A DNA stretch of 64,000 bases, taken from the NCBI RefSeq assembly GCF_012034245.1, contig NZ_JAATEO010000022.1, forward strand, positions 51,808 through 115,807, read 5' to 3'. Below are positions 15,777-23,122 of this stretch, in pieces. Within the stretch, counting starts at the first letter, position 1. Every line of letters starts with the position of its first letter. Below the pieces are notes generated by a model that was not told where the DNA came from, made no database searches, and saw only the letters and a list, made by a program, of their open reading frames with translations. The stretch comes from Micromonospora thermarum. Its GTDB lineage: Bacteria > Actinomycetota > Actinomycetes > Mycobacteriales > Micromonosporaceae. The position numbers and the translations under genes were made by a program.

Positions 15777-16568
15777 CTACCGCCCGCGCAGGCGGAGCGT
15801 CGCCAGGTAGTACGGGACGTCCCGGTCGTCCACGTCGGTCAGGCGCCACGGGCTGTCGTGGACGAGCGAGGCCAGTTCCTCGGGCGAGCACACCAGGTAG
15901 TCGAACCAGGGCGTGCCCAGTTCCCGGTAGCGCAGCCGCAGCCGGAGCTGCCCGCCGAGGCGGCCCCGGCGGCGGTTGCGCTCGTGGTACCCGGTGTGCA
16001 CCGGGTCGCGGGTGCCGTACGGGTCGGTGCCGTGGGCGATGACCTGCGCGCCGGGGCGGGCGAGCGCGGCGAGTGCGGCCAGGAAGCCGGGTGCCCGCTC
16101 ACGCCCCTCGATCAGCCCGAGGTTGTTGCCGAGGAGCAGGAAGGTGTCGTAGCGCCGGCCGTCGGCGACGTGCGCGTCGACCGTCCCGTGCACCAGGTCG
16201 CGTACGCCCCGGCGGCGGCAGACGTCGAGCGCGCCCGCCGAGGTGTCCAGCCCGGTCACCGGGACGCCGCGCTCCTGGAGCAGCAGCGCGATGCGGCCCG
16301 CCCCGACGCCGACGTCCAGGGTGGCGCCGCGCGCCCGGTCGACCGCCCGGTGGTCGTACGGTTGCCAGTGCTCCGGCCCGTCCAGGTAGTGCGCCGCCGG
16401 AGCGCCGTTGACCAGGCCGTCGTCGCGTTCGATGATCTCGATGACCGGGCGGGGCAGCCGACCGCCCACGAGCGGGCGGGGGCCGACCCCGGTCGCCACG
16501 GCGAGGGTGTCGCGCAGCAGTTCCCCGATCACGTCCCCGATGCGTGGCTCGCCGATCACACCCTTCAC
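15777..16568 (-). CDS. class I SAM-dependent methyltransferase
   Basis: About 263 residues from a GTG at 16568 (alternative GTG at 16559). Residues 75-115 contain motif I (ATLDVGVGAGRIALLLQERG) and the acidic ribose-binding residue (VTGLDTSAG). YDTFLLLGNNLGLIEG follows as motif IV. The fold is clear, the substrate is not. The C-terminal part (LRLRYRELGTPWFDYLVCSPEEL) is typical of small-molecule methyltransferases. Its stop is 10 bp from that of the Asp-rich repeat gene, in convergent orientation. Confidence 0.78.
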   Translation of the reverse strand: MKGVIGEPRIGDVIGELLRDTLAVATGVGPRPLVGGRLPRPVIEIIERDDGLVNGAPAAHYLDGPEHWQPYDHRAVDRARGATLDVGVGAGRIALLLQERGVPVTGLDTSAGALDVCRRRGVRDLVHGTVDAHVADGRRYDTFLLLGNNLGLIEGRERAPGFLAALAALARPGAQVIAHGTDPYGTRDPVHTGYHERNRRRGRLGGQLRLRLRYRELGTPWFDYLVCSPEELASLVHDSPWRLTDVDDRDVPYYLATLRLRGR

Positions 16569-16677
16569 GTTAGGCGTGTCTCCCGATCCTCGCCGGACCG
16601 CCACGGCCACGGACGACGATCCGGGAGACACGCCCAACCGCCGGGTCGCGGGGCCGCGGCGGCCGTATCCTGGCGGC

Positions 16678-17058
16678 GTGACCACGCTGGACCGCCTCGC
16701 GGCAGAGAAGTACATCCTGCTCACGACCTTCCGCAAGGACGGTCGTGAGGTGCCGACGCCGGTATGGGCGGTCCGCGACGGCGACGCGCTCGCGGTGTGG
16801 ACGGTGGCCGACTCCGGCAAGGTGAAGCGGATCCGTCGCAGCGGGGACGTGAGGGTGGCGCCGTGCGATGTGCGGGGCCGGCCGCACGGACCATCGGTGG
16901 CCGGTCACGCCACGCTGTCCGATCCGGCCGGCACCCGGCGGGTCCGGGCGCTGATCAAGGAGAAGTACCGCCTGCTCGGCCGGCTCACGCTGCTCGGCAG
17001 CCGGCTGCGCCGGGGCGAGCAGGGCACGGTCGGCATCCGGGTCACCATCAAGGACTAG
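16678..17058 (+). CDS. PPOX-class F420- or FMN-dependent oxidoreductase
   Basis: The 126-residue split-barrel protein has the start of F420-binding PPOX-class enzymes: LDRLAAEKYILLTTFRKDGREVPTPVWAV, then the strand ALAVWTVADSGKVKRIRR, where Lys/Arg residues would hold the cofactor phosphate. These enzymes reduce diverse small molecules with F420H2 or FMN. F420 use is common in this bacterial group, but the cofactor is inferred. The GTG at 16678 is the only start that fits the family N-terminus. Confidence 0.8.
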   Translation: MTTLDRLAAEKYILLTTFRKDGREVPTPVWAVRDGDALAVWTVADSGKVKRIRRSGDVRVAPCDVRGRPHGPSVAGHATLSDPAGTRRVRALIKEKYRLLGRLTLLGSRLRRGEQGTVGIRVTIKD

Positions 17059-17133
17059 GTTCTGCGTCGAGGGTCGTCCGGCCGGTCGGCGGCCGGCCCG
17101 GCGCGCTCGGGGACGGACATCGGCCGACACGCG

Positions 17134-17167
17134 GAAGGGCGGCGGACCGATCGGTCCGCCGCCCTTC
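17134..17167. terminator. bidirectional terminator, perfect palindrome
   Basis: A 34-bp perfect palindrome with 17-bp arms centred on GATC at 17150/17151, between the convergent PPOX gene and bldC. It could also be a protein-binding palindrome, but its position favours termination. Confidence 0.75.
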
Positions 17168-17196
17168 GCACATCGTCTGGTTGACTGTCGGTTCGG

Positions 17197-17406
17197 TCAG
17201 TCCCCCTGGCGCTGCTGCGGGATCTGCCCCTGCAGCAGGGCCCTGACCTCCGACTCCCGGTACAGACGGTGGCCGCCGAGGGTCCGGATGGCGCTCAGCT
17301 TGCCCGCCTTGGCCCACCGGGTCACCGTCTTCGGGTCGACACGGAACATCGACGCCACCTCGGCCGGCGTGAGCAGCGGCTCCGGTTCGTGCGTTCGCGA
17401 TGCCAT
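17197..17406 (-). CDS. bldC: BldC developmental regulator (MerR-like winged helix)
   Basis: The 69-residue protein is nearly the same as Streptomyces BldC as I remember it: LLTPAEVASMFRVDPKTVTRWAKAGKL followed by RTLGGHRLYRESEVRALL. BldC is a stand-alone MerR DNA-binding domain with no effector domain. In Streptomyces it binds head-to-tail on direct repeats of AT-rich elements and restrains entry into development. The neighbourhood (conserved hypothetical, then amino-acid dehydrogenase) matches that around Streptomyces bldC. The ATG at 17406 has GGAG about 9 bp upstream. Confidence 0.95.
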   Translation of the reverse strand: MASRTHEPEPLLTPAEVASMFRVDPKTVTRWAKAGKLSAIRTLGGHRLYRESEVRALLQGQIPQQRQGD

Positions 17407-17647
17407 GGGTCACTCCTCCACATGTATAGACATCGGCCGGGGTCCCGCCGGCCGACGCGTCTCCCATGGTCCGGCTAGTCCCCGATGTCCGACATGGGCC
17501 GAACGGCCGAACGTCCCTAGACGGACGGATGAACCATGCCCGAATTATGCGACTTTTACACGGCAGAAAGTACCTTATTCGGACTCATGATCACGCTTCG
17601 TGATGCGTCAACTACGAACGACCCTCGCGTAACCGGCCGATTTGTCG
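17407..17647. other. intergenic region upstream of bldC with an AT-rich block
   Basis: No gene. Positions about 17535-17600 are strikingly AT-rich for this genome, with short A/T runs (GAATTATG, CTTTTAC, CTTATTC) separated by G/C steps of about a helical turn. A short inverted repeat ATCACG-CTT-CGTGAT lies at about 17589-17603. This could be the bldC promoter and an autoregulatory BldC site. Confidence 0.4.
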
Positions 17648-18487
17648 CTAATTGCACCGCTCGAGCAACTGCACCGCGCGCCACCGCGCCACCAGCTTGT
17701 CGTACGCGGCCGACGCCTCCTCGGCCTCGCCCCGCGACAGCCCGGCGAGGCCGGCCGCGACCAGCTCCGGCGAGTCGTCGGCGGCGAGCGTCTCGTCGGA
17801 GAGCAGCTCGACCAGCCCGCCGTAGTCCAGTTCCACCACCGACCGCGGGTGGAACTCCTCCAGCCAGCGGGCCGCCTCCTCCACGGCCTCGGTGATCGGC
17901 GCCGCACCGACGGACTTGCGCAGCACCGCCAGAGCGCGGGACGCGCGGCGGCGGGCCTTGGAGATCTCCGTCCGGTACCGCAGCGCCCGCCGGCCCGGCC
18001 GGGTCACGTGGTGCCGCTCCTCCGCGTCGAAGAGGACGAACCACCGCAGCGGTACGCCCCAGGTGGCGATCTGCTCGTGCACCCGGGGGACGCCGTGCTC
18101 CAGCACCCGCGCCCCGCTGCGCCAGTCGTCCACCACCGCCTTGGCCTGCCCGGCCAGCACCGGGGGCACGAAGGCGTCGGCCAGCACCGGAGGTACGCCG
18201 TCCCGCGCGCTCAGCGCCGCCTCCGCCACCCGGATGCGCAGGTTCCACGGGCAGACCAGCAGGGTGTCGTCGGTCTCCAGGACGTACGCCTCGTCGGGCG
18301 GGTCCGGCAGGCGCGTCCAGCCCGCGCCGAGCGCCTCGATCACCGACGTCCGCTGCCGTCCGGGGCCCTCCACCGGGGGCACGGCGCGTCCCTGCTCGAC
18401 GTAGCGCCGCCAGTACGACTGACGATCGCGATCGAAGGCGGTCAGCGGTTCGTACACGCGCAGGTATGAAGCGAAGAGCGACGGCAC
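17648..18487 (-). CDS. conserved actinobacterial hypothetical protein (bldC neighbour)
   Basis: A 279-residue soluble protein starting at a GTG (18487) with GGGAGG eight bases upstream. It begins VPSLFASYLRVYEPLTAFDRDRQSYW and has basic helices in the middle (KARRRASRALAVLRKSV). There are no recognisable catalytic motifs, membrane helices or signal peptide. A protein of similar size occupies the same place between bldC and the amino-acid dehydrogenase in Streptomyces, so the position is conserved even though the role is unknown. Confidence 0.75.
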   Translation of the reverse strand: MPSLFASYLRVYEPLTAFDRDRQSYWRRYVEQGRAVPPVEGPGRQRTSVIEALGAGWTRLPDPPDEAYVLETDDTLLVCPWNLRIRVAEAALSARDGVPPVLADAFVPPVLAGQAKAVVDDWRSGARVLEHGVPRVHEQIATWGVPLRWFVLFDAEERHHVTRPGRRALRYRTEISKARRRASRALAVLRKSVGAAPITEAVEEAARWLEEFHPRSVVELDYGGLVELLSDETLAADDSPELVAAGLAGLSRGEAEEASAAYDKLVARWRAVQLLERCN

Positions 18488-18703
18488 GGCGCGATCCTCC
18501 CACGAGTCGGACACGTAGCCCCGCCCGCACCGCGCCGGCAGGCGCCATGGGCGGCCCACGGCCGGTCCCGGCCTGCGGACGCCGCACGACCGGGGACGGC
18601 GGGACGGCGTCGGCCGATACTAGGCTCAGCGGCACCGGCAGCATCCCGCCGGCGTCCAGAGGTCCGCGGCCCACAAGGTCGCACACCACACCAGGAGCGA
18701 GTC

Positions 18704-19786
18704 ATGGGCGTATTCGCCACCGCCGACGACCCGGGGTCGACCGGCCACGAACAGGTCGTGTTCTGCCAGGACAAGCAGACCGGCCTCAAGGCGATCATCG
18801 GTATCTACTCCACCGCGCTGGGCCCCGCGCTCGGTGGCACCCGGTTCTACCCGTACGCGAGCGAGGAGGCCGCCCTCGCCGACGTGCTCGACCTGTCCCG
18901 CGGCATGGCGTACAAGAACGCCCTCGCCGGTCTGGACCTGGGCGGCGGCAAGGCGGTCATCTGGGGTGACCCGGAGCAGATCAAGAGCGAGGCGCTGCTG
19001 CGCGCGTACGGCCGCTTCGTGGAGACGCTCGGCGGCCGTTACTACACCGCCTGCGACGTCGGCACCTACGTCGCCGACATGGACGTGATCGCCCGCGAGA
19101 CCCGGTACGTCACCGGCCGCAGCGTCGAGCACGGCGGCGCCGGCGACTCCTCGGTCCTCACCGCCTGGGGCGTCTTCCAGGGCATGCGCGCCGCCGCCGA
19201 GCACGTCTGGGGCGCGCCGACGCTGCACGGGAAGCGGGTCGGTGTGGCCGGCCTGGGCAAGGTCGGCAAGTACCTGGTCGGGCACCTGCTCGACGACGGC
19301 GCCGAGGTGGTGGCGACCGACGTCAACCCGAAGGCCCTGGAGTGGGCCCGCACGACGCACCCGCAGGTGACGCTGGTCGACGACGCCGCCGCGCTCGTCG
19401 CCGCCGACATCGACGTGTACGCCCCGTGCGCGCTGGGCGGCGCCCTGAACGACGACACCGTGCCCGTGCTGCGTGCCAAGGTGGTCGCCGGCGCGGCCAA
19501 CAACCAGCTCGCCCACTCCGGCATCGAGAAGGTCCTCGCCGACCGCGGCATCCTCTACGCGCCCGACTACGTGGTCAACGCCGGCGGCGTGATCCAGGTC
19601 GCCGACGAGATCGAGGGCTTCAACTTCGAGCGGGCCAAGCTGCGGGCCACGAAGATCTACGACACCACGCGGGAGATCCTCCGGCTCGCCGACGCCGAGG
19701 GCGTGCCGCCGGCGGTGGCGGCGGACCGGCTGGCCGAGCGCCGGATGGCCGAGGTCGGCCGCCTGCGCACGATCCACCTGCCCTGA
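18704..19786 (+). CDS. vdh: Glu/Leu/Phe/Val dehydrogenase (valine/leucine dehydrogenase)
   Basis: A 360-residue NAD-dependent amino-acid dehydrogenase that deaminates branched-chain amino acids to 2-oxoacids, supplying precursors for branched fatty acids and polyketides. The Gly-rich substrate segment ALGGTRFYPY, the catalytic-Lys region GMAYKNALAGLDLGGGKAVI, and the Rossmann motif GVAGLGKVGKYL (about residue 183) are all present. The length fits leucine/valine dehydrogenases rather than hexameric glutamate dehydrogenase. Preference between Val and Leu cannot be read from sequence; the symbol follows the Streptomyces gene in the same bldC neighbourhood. Confidence 0.88.
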   Translation: MGVFATADDPGSTGHEQVVFCQDKQTGLKAIIGIYSTALGPALGGTRFYPYASEEAALADVLDLSRGMAYKNALAGLDLGGGKAVIWGDPEQIKSEALLRAYGRFVETLGGRYYTACDVGTYVADMDVIARETRYVTGRSVEHGGAGDSSVLTAWGVFQGMRAAAEHVWGAPTLHGKRVGVAGLGKVGKYLVGHLLDDGAEVVATDVNPKALEWARTTHPQVTLVDDAAALVAADIDVYAPCALGGALNDDTVPVLRAKVVAGAANNQLAHSGIEKVLADRGILYAPDYVVNAGGVIQVADEIEGFNFERAKLRATKIYDTTREILRLADAEGVPPAVAADRLAERRMAEVGRLRTIHLP

Positions 19787-19793
19787 TCCGGGC

Positions 19794-19827
19794 GCCGGGG
19801 GCGGCGCCAGCCGGTTCCGCCCCCGGC
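19794..19827 (+). terminator. hairpin after vdh
   Basis: GCCGGGGGCGG (19794-19804) pairs with CCGCCCCCGGC (19817-19827). It starts 8 bp after the vdh stop. No U-tract follows. Confidence 0.65.
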
Positions 19828-20079
19828 CTCCCGAACACTGCCGCCGCCGTTAAGCTGTATTTCGAGGCGATTCGTCCGGTGTCACGGGCGCACACGGGAT
19901 CGGTCCTTACCGGGTACACTGTGTGACGGCTGGACCACCGCGACGCGCGGAGCCGGTCGACGGTAACCCGAGGTGCCGAACGACGGCATCCCCATGTACC
20001 GTAAGAGCCACGAGAGATGCCTGACGTCATCGGGGCCCGCCTTCGGGCTGCCCCGCATTCTGTGCGAGGGGGTCGAGCC

Positions 20080-20295
20080 ATGGGGCGCGGCCGTGCTAAG
20101 GCCAAGCAGACAAAGGTGGCCCGGGAGTTGAAGTACCACTCCCCGAACACCGACCTCGCCGCCTTGCAGCGAGAACTCGGCGGCAGCCGCAAGTCGGACC
20201 ACGACTTCGACGACGACTACAAAGAGTATGTCGACGACGATGACGAGGACCACGCGGACGACGACCCGGAGTCCTGGGTCCGTCCCACCCGCTGA
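20080..20295 (+). CDS. DUF3073 protein
   Basis: A 71-residue actinobacterial protein of the DUF3073 family: a very basic start (MGRGRAKAKQTKVARELKY), a short helix (DLAALQRELG), then a strongly acidic tail (DDDYKEYVDDDDEDHADDD) ending WVRPTR. The function is unknown; the charge split suggests nucleic-acid or ribosome contact, which is only inference. In Streptomyces the homologue sits between vdh and purM. Here a RiPP locus has been placed between it and purM. A -10-like TACACT is at 19915-19920. Confidence 0.88.
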   Translation: MGRGRAKAKQTKVARELKYHSPNTDLAALQRELGGSRKSDHDFDDDYKEYVDDDDEDHADDDPESWVRPTR

Positions 20296-20310
20296 CCCCC
20301 GGTCGCATCT

Positions 20311-20411
20311 GAGCACGCGGTAGGCCCCGCGTGCTCACGTATGTGCCCGTTCGGCAGCGGCGTCCCGACTGAAAACCAGGGGCCGGCCGGACCCGTCCGG
20401 TCGGCCCCTGG
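20311..20411. terminator. two terminator hairpins between DUF3073 and the RiPP locus
   Basis: Hairpin 1: GAGCACGCGG/CCGCGTGCTC (20311-20336). Hairpin 2: an arm starting CCAGGGGCCGG at 20376 with its near-perfect complement ending at 20411, 4-nt loop. They separate the convergent DUF3073 gene and the RiPP precursor gene and isolate the two units. Confidence 0.75.
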
Positions 20412-20430
20412 CTCGGCGGCCTGCCCGCGC

Positions 20431-20667
20431 TCAGCGCGGGCGGTTGTTCCAGTTGTAGAACGTCGGGATGTTCTCGAAGTGGTTCCAGGCGCAGACCGCA
20501 CTGGCGCCGTCGCCACCCGCCACCTCCGCACGTAGTCGACGTGCGACCTCGGCCTCGTGGAGCAACGCGGACAGGCCCGGGGCCGCCGCGCGGACGCGGT
20601 CGGCGACCTCGTCCAGGGCGACCCCTGTCGCGCGCTCAGGCTGCCGGTGACCGGTGGTCTCGGGCAT
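20431..20667 (-). CDS. RiPP precursor peptide, three-residue-cyclophane (triceptide) type
   Basis: 78 residues. The first 50 are a helical, charged leader (ALDEVADRVRAAAPGLSALLHEAEVARRL). The C-terminus is a short core reading AWNHFENIPTFYNWNNRPR (residues 60-78). It holds three aromatic-X-Asn units, F64-E-N66, F70-Y-N72 and W73-N-N75, plus W61-N-H63. Aromatic-X-Asn/Asp/Lys/Arg units are where radical SAM maturases of the triceptide group join the aromatic ring to the third residue. The gene starts at ATG 20667, overlapping the end of the radical SAM gene by 32 bp, so the two are co-translated. From memory it resembles actinobacterial multiple-cyclophane precursors (AmcA-like); I cannot confirm membership. 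There is no export or protease gene nearby. Confidence 0.78.
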   Translation of the reverse strand: MPETTGHRQPERATGVALDEVADRVRAAAPGLSALLHEAEVARRLRAEVAGGDGASAVCAWNHFENIPTFYNWNNRPR

Positions 20668-21769
20668 GCTCCAACACTCCCTCCAGTAGGCGGATCTTGC
20701 TGTTGCGGCAGTGTTCGGTCTCCGTACCGTCGAAACGGCCCAGTTCGAAGTACCGGTTGGCGGCGTGACCCCCGCCACAGAAACCGAAGTAGGGGCAGGA
20801 CGTCCGGCAGGCCTCCACACCGCTGAGGAACTCGCCGACCCAGGGCGTCCCCTCGGCACCGGCGAGGATCTCCGCCAGGGACGTGACCAGCACGTTGCCA
20901 CTGCTGAAGTCGCCGTACCGGGGATCGGTGAAGCCGGCCAGCTCCGGCGACAGGACGATCACCGACCCGTCGTGGCCGACCGTGGGGATCGGGTCCAGCC
21001 GGCGGGGCAGCAGGTCGTCGGCGGTGCCGTCGAGCACCGCCGCGGCGTACCGCAGCGACCACTCGACCTCCCGCAGGTGGATCCGCGGGTCCCGGCGCCA
21101 GGCCGCCAGCAGCTCCGCCCAGAAGGCGGTCACCGCCGCGGGGTCGTGGCTGTTGTCCCGCGTGTTGACGCCCTCGGTCTCCTCGATGTTGACGCCCAGC
21201 ACGTCCGGGCCGAGATCGAGGAAGTAGTCGTACAGCTCCGTGGCGAGCCCCGGCTCCGGACGGCCCACCACGGCCAGCGCCGAGAAGGGCAGGCCGTGCC
21301 GGCGCAGCGCCGCCACGCCGCGCACGATCTGGTCGTACGCCGGCCGCCCGCCCCGGCCGACCCGGTCCGAGTTGCGCTCCCGCGGCCCGTCCACGCTGAC
21401 GCTCACCCGGACCCGGTGCTCGGCGAAGAACCGGCACCAGGCGTCGTCGATCAGCGTGGCGTTGGTCTGGACGTGGTGCTCGACCTCCGGGCCGAACGGC
21501 GCGATCAGCGCCGCGAGGTGCTCCCGGCCGGCAGCGAGGGGCTCACCGCCGTGCCACACCACCGAGAACCGGCCGGCCCGCGCCCACGGGTTGACCGACG
21601 CCGCCACCGCCTCCGCCACCGGAACCGGCATGCGCCGGTCGGCCGCCCGGAACGGCAGGTAGCAGTACGCGCAGTCGAGGTTGCAGAGGGTGGTGGGCTG
21701 CATCACGACGTACGTCGGGACGGTGGCCAGGCCACGCATCCCGCCGATCGACTGTCCCCGAGCAGCCAT
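20636..21769 (-). CDS. radical SAM/SPASM peptide maturase (cyclophane-forming type)
   Basis: The 377-residue enzyme has the radical SAM motif C-x3-C-x2-C (Cys29, Cys33, Cys36 in TTLCNLDCAYC) and the following WHGGEPL SAM-binding segment at about 73-79. A C-terminal SPASM region has Cys321, Cys325, Cys331 (CRTSCPYFGFCGGG) and Cys354, which would hold auxiliary iron-sulfur clusters. This architecture is that of RiPP maturases of the GrrM/FxsB/triceptide group. The overlapping downstream gene encodes a peptide with aromatic-X-Asn motifs, its likely substrate. The ATG at 21769 has an excellent GAGGAGGG site. A -10-like TAGCCT lies upstream on the minus strand near 21845. Sactisynthase or quinohemoprotein-type maturase is less likely, because the substrate lacks the needed Cys-rich core. 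Confidence 0.88.
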   Translation of the reverse strand: MAARGQSIGGMRGLATVPTYVVMQPTTLCNLDCAYCYLPFRAADRRMPVPVAEAVAASVNPWARAGRFSVVWHGGEPLAAGREHLAALIAPFGPEVEHHVQTNATLIDDAWCRFFAEHRVRVSVSVDGPRERNSDRVGRGGRPAYDQIVRGVAALRRHGLPFSALAVVGRPEPGLATELYDYFLDLGPDVLGVNIEETEGVNTRDNSHDPAAVTAFWAELLAAWRRDPRIHLREVEWSLRYAAAVLDGTADDLLPRRLDPIPTVGHDGSVIVLSPELAGFTDPRYGDFSSGNVLVTSLAEILAGAEGTPWVGEFLSGVEACRTSCPYFGFCGGGHAANRYFELGRFDGTETEHCRNSKIRLLEGVLEHARDHRSPAA

Positions 21770-21907
21770 CGCCCTCCTCTACCGTGCCTGAGGAGCTGTC
21801 CAGGCACAGGGGGTGCCGGGCAGCGTTGAGGGTGCCCTTCAGGCTAGGCGGCGACGGCCACTCGGGTGAAGCCCTGATCAGGTGCCCGTACGATCACCAG
21901 AGCGTGA

Positions 21908-23062
21908 TCAACCCCGGGTGTGCTGCCCGATCATCTGGACGTTGCCGGAGCCCTCGATGATCTCGCCGGCCTGCCAGGCGTCGACGCCCCGCCCGGTCAG
22001 GGTGGCCAGGGCGCGGTCCGCGTCCTCCGCCGAGACGATCGCGAACATGCCGACGCCCATGTTGAAGGTCGCCTCCATCTCCGGGTCCTCGATCCGGCCC
22101 TTGGACTGGACGAGGTCGAAGATCGGCTGCGGCTTCCAGGTGGAGCGGTTGACCACCGCGTCGACGTGCTCCGGCAGGATCCGGACCAGGTTGCCCGGGA
22201 TGCCGCCGCCGGTGACGTGCGCGAGTGCCCGCACCTCCGCCTCGGCGATCAGCTTCAGGCAGTCCTGCGCGTAGATCTTCGTCGGGGTCAGCAACTCCTC
22301 GCCGAGCGTGCGCTGGCGGCCGAAGTCCTCGATGACCACGTCGAGCCGCATCCGGCCGGCGCCGAGCAGCACGTGCCGGACCAGCGAGTACCCGTTGGAG
22401 TGCAGGCCGGACGACCGCATCGCGATCACGACGTCGCCGACCTCGACCCGCTCCGAGCTGAGGATCTCGCTCTCCTCCACCACGCCGACGCCGGTGGCCG
22501 AGATGTCGTACTCGTCCGGGCGGAGGACGCCCGGGTGCTCGGCGGTCTCGCCGCCCAGGAGTGCGCAGCCCGCGTAGCGGCAGCCGTCGGCGATGCCGGC
22601 GCCGATCTCGGCGACCTTGTCCGGAACGACCTCGCCGGTGGCGATGTAGTCCAGCAGGAACAGCGGCTCGGCACCGCAGGCGACCAGGTCGTCCACCACC
22701 ATCGCGACCAGGTCGATGCCCACCGTGTCGTGGATGTCCATCTGCTGCGCGATGACCAGCTTGGTGCCCACGCCGTCGGTGGACGACGCGAGGATCGGGT
22801 TCTTGTACTTCTTCGTGTCCAGCCGGAACAGGCCGGCGAAGCCGCCCAGGTCACCCATCACCTCGGGCCGCCGGGTCTGCTTGACCTTGGACTTCAGCAG
22901 CTCGACCGCGCGGTCACCCGCCTCGATCGAGACGCCGGCGTCCGCGTACGAGACCGAGCGTTTGCGCGCCGGGCGGCCGGTGCCGGCCGTCCAGGGCTGG
23001 CGGTCGCCGCCAGCACCGGTCGGGCTGCTTCCTGCGCCGCTGCGCTCGGACACGTGCGTCAC
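21908..23062 (-). CDS. purM: phosphoribosylformylglycinamidine cyclo-ligase
   Basis: PurM (AIR synthetase) closes the imidazole ring of the purine precursor using ATP. The 384-residue product contains SYADAGVSIEAGDRAVELLK at the start of the domain, the signature ILASSTDGVGTKLVIA, GGETAEHPGV, and LAHVTGGGIPGNLVRILP. The first 35 residues (Ser/Gly/Pro-rich) are an extension. The GTG at 23062 with GGGGAG was chosen. It lies 60 bp downstream of purF in the same direction, the usual actinobacterial order. Confidence 0.95.
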   Translation of the reverse strand: MTHVSERSGAGSSPTGAGGDRQPWTAGTGRPARKRSVSYADAGVSIEAGDRAVELLKSKVKQTRRPEVMGDLGGFAGLFRLDTKKYKNPILASSTDGVGTKLVIAQQMDIHDTVGIDLVAMVVDDLVACGAEPLFLLDYIATGEVVPDKVAEIGAGIADGCRYAGCALLGGETAEHPGVLRPDEYDISATGVGVVEESEILSSERVEVGDVVIAMRSSGLHSNGYSLVRHVLLGAGRMRLDVVIEDFGRQRTLGEELLTPTKIYAQDCLKLIAEAEVRALAHVTGGGIPGNLVRILPEHVDAVVNRSTWKPQPIFDLVQSKGRIEDPEMEATFNMGVGMFAIVSAEDADRALATLTGRGVDAWQAGEIIEGSGNVQMIGQHTRG

Positions 23063-23122
23063 GGTTCTCCCCTTTGGTGGTTCCGATGCGGACCGGCGCC
23101 GGCCGGGCCGCACCCGGTGGTG

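Noticed and set aside
20431..20667. Small gene as a lanthipeptide or sactipeptide precursor
   Set aside because: The core has no Ser/Thr/Cys pattern for thioether rings (one Cys lies just before the core) and no cyclase gene; aromatic-X-Asn units fit cyclophane chemistry better.
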